The notes under the pieces: model-generated
The model's database searches: none
Told to the model about the DNA's origin: nothing
Seen by the model: the letters and a program-made list of their open reading frames with translations, nothing else
In this document: positions 7,401 through 10,664 of the stretch, piece after piece
Position numbering within the stretch: position 1 is the stretch's first letter
How the letters are laid out: every line of letters starts with the position of its first letter
Program-made: the position numbers and the translations under genes
Assembly: GCA_947177105.1 (NCBI GenBank)
Contig: CAMWTF010000051.1
Span: forward strand, 1 to 10,664
DNA: 10,664 bases
Source of the DNA: an uncultured Lachnospiraceae bacterium
GTDB taxonomy: Bacteria; Bacillota; Clostridia; Lachnospirales; Lachnospiraceae
Direction of reading: 5' to 3'

Positions 7401-7494
7401 AGGCAGCTGTGGTCCCGCCACAGCGCCTGAGTACTGCTACCCCATGGAGAGGGAATATGTGCTGCGTTTCCTGATTGATGTGGAAGAAATGTAA
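4480..7494 (+). CDS. lacZ: Beta-galactosidase, LacZ-type glycoside hydrolase family 2
   Basis: A 1004-residue cytoplasmic enzyme (E. coli LacZ is 1023) that should hydrolyse terminal beta-D-galactosides such as lactose, with retention. The order is an N-terminal jelly-roll sugar-binding domain (about 40-230; VPGCWQFQGYDRP, SYLECQDMFRNNGIFRDV), an immunoglobulin-like domain (about 235-345), a TIM barrel (about 350-640), a linker domain and the C-terminal beta-gal small-chain domain (about 725-1000; FRAPTDND at 776-783). Catalytic residues are all present: acid/base E478 in LGNES, nucleophile E548 in LCEYAHAMG, magnesium ligands E427, H429 and E478, and H368, H402, Y520, H551 and W579, matching E. 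coli H357, H391, Y503, H540 and W568. At the position of E. coli sodium ligand N604 this protein has Asp (FCVDG). No signal peptide. ATG 4480 follows AGGAGG (4465-4470) at 9 nt; the frame is open 45 codons further up, over the previous gene, without such a site. No strong terminator follows. Confidence 0.95.
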   Translation: MQYIINQDNYHTFETLAVNRLAPRSYFIPYPSREQAEKVSLRQKRYASPKVSCLSGSWDFHFYAKPSQMPAVLDTEKVEWAHIAVPGCWQFQGYDRPFYVNTRYQFPFQPPRIPTMDKVGPVFTWVGADQGNTPRRKDPGEEYNFVGVYRRFFQVQDPEKRHEISFLGVASCVDLYVNGCFVGYSEGSHNMAEFDVTEFLCQGENELLAVVHRWCNGSYLECQDMFRNNGIFRDVLLRVCEESDIWDVAWETENCRNGQGGTPQMPGAVYDATVTATLYEDGPVRFTLAGHGLNISQEAHSREHVAQVDFPELSVREWNAEEPVLYDLFIETESCCVRERVGFKHVTTEGKVFRLNGSLVKLHGVNHHDTSPTGGYTMTPEEIEKDISLCKEYNIDTIRTSHYPPDPYLLELCDEQGIYVVDEADLETHGSFSHRLPPNYSHISGDPAWRLHYLDRARSLFHRDKLHASIIMWSLGNESGGYCNTDKMYHYLKKRTNLPIHYEGVIHTRRRAYDVGSEMYPSVEKVRQVGECTRNVPQLCDRPYFLCEYAHAMGVGPGNAESYWQEIYRHDNLMGGCIWEMADHAVLHPDGSYTYGGDHGEWEHDGNFCVDGIFYPDRTPSTGARIVRFLYRPIRVTHVEGNLYEIFNTTGFTPGSRFVLRCQWSDGRETEVAPMVGPLERKCIRILPPEKRSEEGYRRICRDFRQELLLTVTTVEKNTGREVAVEQITLWEAALPRPARSSQKPLPPILQQDNGRPNLYLGETRLAAADPYTILFRAPTDNDVNLSRRCGVNEFTDQREELLDIDRTELQLKVRTRISCKAGSFLCTDTYEYCSQGILVTSRLRCERGSGYLPRFGKAFRLDESFCDVAYYGRNGESYADMKEHTQIGIVSCRVRDMTEPNIRPQESGNRCDCQWASISDGKLRISFRAVDRPYELGIKPYSDRQLLSMRHREDERTTGTYVTISAFQMGIGTGSCGPATAPEYCYPMEREYVLRFLIDVEEM

Positions 7495-7512
7495 TGATAC
7501 CCATATATAACA

Positions 7513-7537
7513 AAATCTTTCATAAAAATTAAGATTT
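7513..7537. other. AT-rich inverted repeat after lacZ
   Basis: AAATCTT (7513-7519) and AAGATTT (7531-7537) form a 7-bp inverted repeat with an 11-nt AT-rich loop, 18 bp after the lacZ stop. It has no GC core and no T-run, so it is at best a weak terminator or decay-stabilising stem. It is recorded because no better transcription end for lacZ is visible. Confidence 0.3.
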
Positions 7538-7543
7538 AGACAG

Positions 7544-7572
7544 TGGACAAAAAAATAAATTAGCGATACAAT
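7544..7572 (+). promoter_or_regulatory. Sigma-A-like promoter for the YerB-like lipoprotein gene
   Basis: TGGACA (7544-7549), a 17-nt spacer rich in A/T (7550-7566) and TACAAT (7567-7572) each match the consensus hexamers at 5 of 6 positions. A start near 7579 would give a leader of about 270 nt before ATG 7849, covering both full copies of the repeat unit and the partial third. No other promoter as good is seen between the repeats and the gene, so the repeats are probably transcribed as a 5' leader. Confidence 0.6.
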
Positions 7573-7600
7573 AGGGAAGGTAAATGGAGTTAAACAGTCA

Positions 7601-7703
7601 GGGGATATGCGGACTCCAAAACAGCAAATCCCCGGAATGCGCACTGAATAAAATCAGGACGCCAGAGCGGCATGATTTTATTCACTGGGAATGTGTGCAT
7701 GTA
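7601..7703 (+). repeat. Palindromic leader repeat, copy 1 (103 bp)
   Basis: First copy of a directly repeated unit that starts with GGGGATATGCGG. Inside it TGAATAAAATCA (7645-7656) and TGATTTTATTCA (7673-7684) are a perfect 12-bp inverted repeat around a GC-rich 16-nt loop that can add a small GCC/GGC stem. GGGGAT (7601-7606) can pair with ATCCCC (7628-7633), and that ATCCCC can alternatively pair with the GGGGAT opening copy 2 (7704-7709), which would enclose the long stem. TGGAGT (7585-7590) before the unit is complementary to ACTCCA (7613-7618), giving a possible pseudoknot in this copy only. It could be a folded mRNA leader or a MITE/REP-like element; I do not recognise a known riboswitch family. 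Confidence 0.8.
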
Positions 7704-7807
7704 GGGGATATGCGGAACTATAAAACAGCGAATCCCCGGAATGTACACTGAATAAAATCAGGACGCCAGAGCGGCATGATTTTATTCACCGGGAATGTGT
7801 GCATGTA
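7704..7807 (+). repeat. Palindromic leader repeat, copy 2 (104 bp)
   Basis: Second copy, directly abutting copy 1 and differing by about six substitutions and one single-base indel (roughly 93% identity by eye). The 12-bp inverted repeat is unchanged (7749-7760 and 7777-7788), as is its 16-nt loop. ATCCCC (7732-7737) can pair back to 7704-7709 or forward to GGGGAT of the partial third copy (7808-7813). In the forward fold ATGTACAC (7742-7749) also nearly complements GTGTGCAT (7797-7804), with one G-U pair, although one base at the inner edge is shared with the long stem. The changes fall mostly outside the main stem. The tandem arrangement may come from slippage or unequal recombination. Confidence 0.8.
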
Positions 7808-7828
7808 GGGGATATGCGGAACTATAAA
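7808..7828 (+). repeat. Partial third copy of the leader repeat
   Basis: The first 21 bases of the unit, GGGGATATGCGG and then AACTATAAA as in copy 2, recur here and then diverge into the ribosome binding site AAAGGA (7833-7838) of the next gene. The GGGGAT at 7808-7813 is the last possible pairing partner for the ATCCCC of copy 2 and lies only 20 nt upstream of that site, so folding here could influence translation start. Only the repetition itself is seen; the effect is inference. Confidence 0.7.
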
Positions 7829-7848
7829 TAAGAAAGGAATTGATACAG

Positions 7849-9048
7849 ATGAAAAAGATAAAGTTAATGAGCGCCGTTTTGTTGACGGCCTGCGTTCTGG
7901 CAGGCTGCGGAGGACCGGCGGAGCAGCCTACAGGTACTCCTGGTTCAGACGCTTTGGCCAGACCTATTGAGGAAAGCACAGCGCCCTCGGAATCTCAGGT
8001 GCCGGACAGCGTAGAGGCGCCGGACAGCCTCGAAGCTCCTGTGGCTGCCACAACAACCATTGGAGACAGGACAGTGGTGGATGGCAAGATGCAGAGTTAT
8101 CTGACCGGTGAATGGAAGGACGAGTCGATTGCCCGCCGCCGCAGCATGGCAGTGATGATTCCCAACAATAAGCCGGCCATGCCTCAATATGGTATTTCCC
8201 AGGCAAGCATCATCTACGAGGCGCCTGTGGAGGGACGAATTACCCGTCTGATGGCCTTTTTTGAGGATTATGATAATTTGGATCACATAGGGCCTGTGCG
8301 CAGCAGCCGTGATTATTATGTGTACGAGGCTATGGGCTTGGATGCCATTTATTGTAACTGGGGTCTGGCTATTCCCTATGTGGAGGATTTGCTGAGAAGC
8401 GACCAGGTGGACAACATAAGCCAGGCGCTCACCGGTATACATAATCCTTCTTCGGAGGCATTCGACAGGCTGGACAGACCAGGCTATAAGGATGAGTATA
8501 GAGGATATATGTTTATTAATGGATATAACAAGGCCGTGGAGCGTCATGGCTACAGCAAGGAATATGATTCCAACTTTCAGGGGGCGTTTTTGTTTGCCAA
8601 TGACGGACACCGTGCGGAATATGCGGATAAGCCCAGCGCCGTCAAGGTTTATCCCGGCGGTAGCAACAGCAATTCCGGCGGTTATGGCAATGCCCGGCCC
8701 TGGTTTGAGTACAATGCGGAAGAGGGTCTTTACTATCGCTATCAATACGATGGCAAGCAGATCGACGAGATGAATAACGAGCAGTTAACTGTCAGCAATG
8801 TGGTGTTCAAGGTCTGTGACGGTCTTGTGAGAGATAATAACGATTACCTGTTCTTTACCACTTATGGCAGCAATGAGGCATATGTATTTACCAACGGAAA
8901 AGTAATCAAGGGTACCTGGTCCCGGGATAATGCGGATGAACCGACCCGTTACTTTGACGAGAGCGGCAATGAGATTGTACTTAACCAAGGCAAAACCTGG
9001 GTGTGCAATATCTGGTCCGATTACAAGGAGTATATGAATTGGGAATAA
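7849..9048 (+). CDS. YerB-like DUF3048 lipoprotein
   Basis: A 399-residue exported lipoprotein. Residues 1-20 are a lipoprotein signal: basic MKKIKL, a hydrophobic core and the lipobox LAGC with Cys20 as lipid-attachment site. Residues about 21-68 are a Pro/Glu/Ser-rich linker with a short internal repeat (PDSVEA, PDSLEA). The N-terminal DUF3048 domain follows at about 94-240, with AVMIPNNKPAMPQYGISQA, IIYEAPVEGRITRLMAFF and IGPVRSSRDYY (147-157). The C-terminal DUF3048 domain is at about 300-395, with VVFKVCDG and a GTWSRDN strand near the end. This is the family of Bacillus subtilis YerB, a lipoprotein on the outer face of the membrane; no biochemical activity is established. ATG 7849 follows AAAGGA by 10 nt; an in-frame TTG at 7840 is rejected because it abuts that site. 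It stands alone, between a repeated leader and a strong terminator. Family call firm, function unknown. Confidence 0.9.
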   Translation: MKKIKLMSAVLLTACVLAGCGGPAEQPTGTPGSDALARPIEESTAPSESQVPDSVEAPDSLEAPVAATTTIGDRTVVDGKMQSYLTGEWKDESIARRRSMAVMIPNNKPAMPQYGISQASIIYEAPVEGRITRLMAFFEDYDNLDHIGPVRSSRDYYVYEAMGLDAIYCNWGLAIPYVEDLLRSDQVDNISQALTGIHNPSSEAFDRLDRPGYKDEYRGYMFINGYNKAVERHGYSKEYDSNFQGAFLFANDGHRAEYADKPSAVKVYPGGSNSNSGGYGNARPWFEYNAEEGLYYRYQYDGKQIDEMNNEQLTVSNVVFKVCDGLVRDNNDYLFFTTYGSNEAYVFTNGKVIKGTWSRDNADEPTRYFDESGNEIVLNQGKTWVCNIWSDYKEYMNWE

Positions 9049-9070
9049 AGGATTGTGTTTAAGAAATGCG

Positions 9071-9100
9071 GAGCTGTGGGATTTTTCCACAGCTCTTTTT
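9071..9100 (+). terminator. Rho-independent terminator of the YerB-like gene
   Basis: GAGCTGTGG (9071-9079) and CCACAGCTC (9087-9095) form a perfect 9-bp stem with a 7-nt loop, directly followed by TTTTT (9096-9100). It lies 22 bp after the stop codon at 9048 and separates this transcript from the MATE gene, which has its own promoter. Confidence 0.92.
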
Positions 9101-9145
9101 ATGACAAAAAAAGAGCGCTTTTGGGGGAATCAGATAATAATTCAG

Positions 9146-9174
9146 CGGACAGTACTGTATTTTTGTGCTACAAT
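9146..9174 (+). promoter_or_regulatory. Extended -10 promoter for the MATE gene
   Basis: TACAAT (9169-9174) is preceded by TGC (9166-9168), an extended -10 motif, and lies 17 nt after CGGACA (9146-9151), a weak -35 that matches the consensus at 4 of 6 positions. The predicted start near 9181 leaves a leader of only about 20 nt before ATG 9200. I see no operator palindrome across it. Confidence 0.55.
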
Positions 9175-9199
9175 ACATCTAATTTAAAGAGGTGATTTT

Positions 9200-10618
9200 A
9201 TGCGGGCAAGTGGTAAAAAAATAAACAGGGAACTGATTCTGCACGGCAATATGGTACATGCGATTCTGTCACTGGCCATTCCGGTGGTCATCAACAGTTT
9301 CCTCCAGACCATGTATAATCTGACGGACACGTATTGGCTGGGCCAGATCGGAACGGCTCAGCTGGCGGCCATCAACCTGGTGACACCGGTTCAGAACATT
9401 ATTATCAATTTTGGCGGCGGTATCACTGTGGCAGGTTCCGTGCTGGTGACCCAGTACATTGGCGCAGGCAAAAAGGAAGAGGCCATGAAGATGGCGAACC
9501 AGATTTTTGCGGCGGCCATGCTCTTTGCGCTGGTATGCACAACTGCATGCTTTCTGGCGACGCCGGGGATCGTGACCTGGCTGGGGGCGGACGCGGAGAC
9601 CTATGGGCATAGTCTGATGTATCTGCGGATAGTAATATGGGATATGCCTTTTCTGTTTGTGATCAATCTGTTTTCGGCCATCCACCAGGCCCAGGGGGAC
9701 ACGGTGCGTCCCATGTTCCTGAACCTGGGCGGTATCGTGCTGAATCTGATTTTGGATCCTCTGTTCATCATGGGACTTAAGCTGGGGGCAGGAGGTGCGG
9801 CGGCGGCTACCCTGTTTGCCAAGATTGTTCCAGCCATAGTAGCTATATTTTTGCTGACCAGACCGGAGAAGGAAATCCACATCAGCAGGAAATATATGCA
9901 TTTTGAGAAAGAGAAACTTAAACTGATACTGAAGATCGGTTTACCTTCCGCCATCGGAGGCAGTACCATGCAGCTGGGCTTTTTGCTTATGAGCCGCAAT
10001 GTGTATGCCTACGGCACCCAGGCCATGGCGGCTTACGGCATCGGCAATAAGATCAACAGCGTGATCACTCTGCCCAGCAATGGCATCGGATCGGCTACCG
10101 CTACCATCGTGGGGCAGAACATCGGAGCCAGGCAGCAGGATAGAGCGGAGCAGGGCTATAAAATTTCCCGGCGTATTTGTGTTGTATTTTTGTTTATAAG
10201 TGGTATGATATTGTCAAGAAAGCCAATTTCCACCGCCATAGTCAGCGTATTCAGCGACGATATGGAGGTGATTGCCATGGCGGCGGACTTCCTGAGCATT
10301 ATGGCCTTCTGGTGCTTTACCAACGGGGTGTACAATACCAGCATGGGGCTGTTTCAGGGTACAGGGCATACCGAGGTGATCATGGCGGCGGATGCCAGCA
10401 GACTGTGGGTGTTCCGTTTCCTGACTCTGTGGGTATGCGGGGAAGTGCTCCACATGGGTGTGCGCAGCGTGTGGTACTCCGTGGTGATAAGCAACGGAAT
10501 TTGTGCCGTGATTCTGTACTTGCTGTATCGTCTGGGCATCTGGAAAAAGGCTAAGATCAAGCTACGGCCGGAGGTGAACGACGAAGATGGGACACAAACA
10601 GGAGAAAAAGAGGCATAG
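9200..10618 (+). CDS. MATE-family multidrug/cation efflux transporter
   Basis: A 472-residue inner-membrane protein with two related halves of six helices each, the usual size and layout of MATE exporters. These use Na+ or H+ gradients to export cationic drugs or metabolites. Family signs are PVVINSFLQTMYNLTDTYWL (residues 28-47), IGAGKKEEA (87-95), GDTVRPMFLNLGGIVLNLIL (166-185) leading into DPLFIMGLKLG, the second-half counterpart GQNIGARQQDRAEQGYK (305-321), and GTGHTE (387-392). The C-terminus is a hydrophilic acidic tail (about 455-472) that looks cytoplasmic. ATG 9200 follows AAAGAGGTGA (9186-9195). The 3' end overlaps the next gene by 32 bp, suggesting co-transcription and translational coupling with it. 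The exact substrate cannot be read from the sequence; it is closest in style to the MepA/DinF-like clostridial members. Confidence 0.93.
   Translation: MRASGKKINRELILHGNMVHAILSLAIPVVINSFLQTMYNLTDTYWLGQIGTAQLAAINLVTPVQNIIINFGGGITVAGSVLVTQYIGAGKKEEAMKMANQIFAAAMLFALVCTTACFLATPGIVTWLGADAETYGHSLMYLRIVIWDMPFLFVINLFSAIHQAQGDTVRPMFLNLGGIVLNLILDPLFIMGLKLGAGGAAAATLFAKIVPAIVAIFLLTRPEKEIHISRKYMHFEKEKLKLILKIGLPSAIGGSTMQLGFLLMSRNVYAYGTQAMAAYGIGNKINSVITLPSNGIGSATATIVGQNIGARQQDRAEQGYKISRRICVVFLFISGMILSRKPISTAIVSVFSDDMEVIAMAADFLSIMAFWCFTNGVYNTSMGLFQGTGHTEVIMAADASRLWVFRFLTLWVCGEVLHMGVRSVWYSVVISNGICAVILYLLYRLGIWKKAKIKLRPEVNDEDGTQTGEKEA
10570..10577 (+). promoter_or_regulatory. Ribosome binding site of the last gene, inside the MATE gene
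   Basis: GGAGGTGA lies 9 nt before ATG 10587 and within the final codons of the MATE gene. It is one of the strongest ribosome binding sites in the window and is the main reason for calling the truncated frame that follows a real gene. Confidence 0.7.
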
Positions 10619-10664
10619 GGCCTTAAAAATTTATGGCGTATGGGCGCTGCTGGTGGTGCTGGTT
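10587..10664 (+). CDS. Start of an unidentified membrane-anchored protein (partial)
   Basis: An open frame of 26 codons from ATG 10587 to the window end, in a different frame from the MATE gene and overlapping its last 32 bp. The N-terminus has about eight basic residues in its first 14 (GHKQEKKRHRALK) and then becomes strongly hydrophobic (VWALLVVLV), the pattern of a signal peptide or an N-terminal membrane anchor with the positive side inside. With the good ribosome binding site and the overlap it is likely translated together with the transporter. No domain is visible, so no family can be named. Confidence 0.6.
   Translation, partial: MGHKQEKKRHRALKIYGVWALLVVLV

Noticed and set aside
7601..7830. 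CRISPR array
   Set aside because: Only two full units of about 103 bp with no distinct spacers, and the internal inverted repeat is part of the repeated unit. No cas genes nearby.
9106..9124. A-rich tract with AGAGCGCTTTT as a second terminator or operator
   Set aside because: Only the central AGCGCT is palindromic; the flanking bases do not pair, and the strong terminator just upstream already ends the transcript.

Overview
The window looks like chromosomal DNA from a Gram-positive anaerobe of the class Clostridia, most likely a Lachnospiraceae-type organism. This is inferred from the AGGAGG-type ribosome binding sites, the sigma-A-like promoters, the mid-range GC content, and the gene families present: a YerB/DUF3048 lipoprotein, a MerR regulator carrying BlaR1-type C-terminal repeats, a Clostridia-style LacZ and a MATE exporter. 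There are no rRNA or tRNA genes, no CRISPR array, no transposase and no phage genes.

Layout. Positions 1-176 hold the last 57 codons of a methyl-accepting chemotaxis protein. A SIMPL-domain (DUF541) protein without a signal peptide follows at 231-908. It converges on a 553-residue MerR-family regulator on the minus strand (1168-2829), and a strong hairpin at 960-1011 lies between the two genes. The regulator has a MerR DNA-binding head, a coiled coil, a GyrI-like effector domain and two tandem beta-rich repeats. Its own promoter (2961-2991) has the 19-nt spacer typical of MerR-controlled promoters, and its leader of about 125 nt contains several inverted repeats. Back to back with it is a good sigma-A promoter (3004-3032) for a rightward pair: a polytopic membrane protein of unknown function (3129-4436) and, 43 bp later, a cytoplasmic LacZ-type GH2 beta-galactosidase (4480-7494) with all main catalytic residues present.

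The region 7495-7848 has no convincing protein gene but is the most structured DNA in the window. It holds a sigma-A-like promoter (7544-7572) followed by a predicted leader of about 270 nt made of two copies of a 103/104-bp unit plus a partial third copy. Each unit contains a perfect 12-bp inverted repeat, and GGGGAT/ATCCCC elements that could pair in either direction. The leader runs straight into the ribosome binding site of a YerB-like DUF3048 lipoprotein (7849-9048), which ends at a textbook terminator (9071-9100). A MATE-family efflux protein (9200-10618) has its own extended -10 promoter. Its 3' end overlaps the start of a further gene (10587 onward), cut by the window end and beginning like a membrane-anchored protein.

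How the genes may work together (inference): the divergent MerR regulator and the membrane protein/beta-galactosidase pair form a plausible sensor-response locus. The SIMPL, YerB-like and MATE genes look like independent housekeeping or envelope genes. The best candidates for something undescribed are the repeated, switch-like leader of the YerB-like gene and the MerR regulator with duplicated BlaR1-like repeats.
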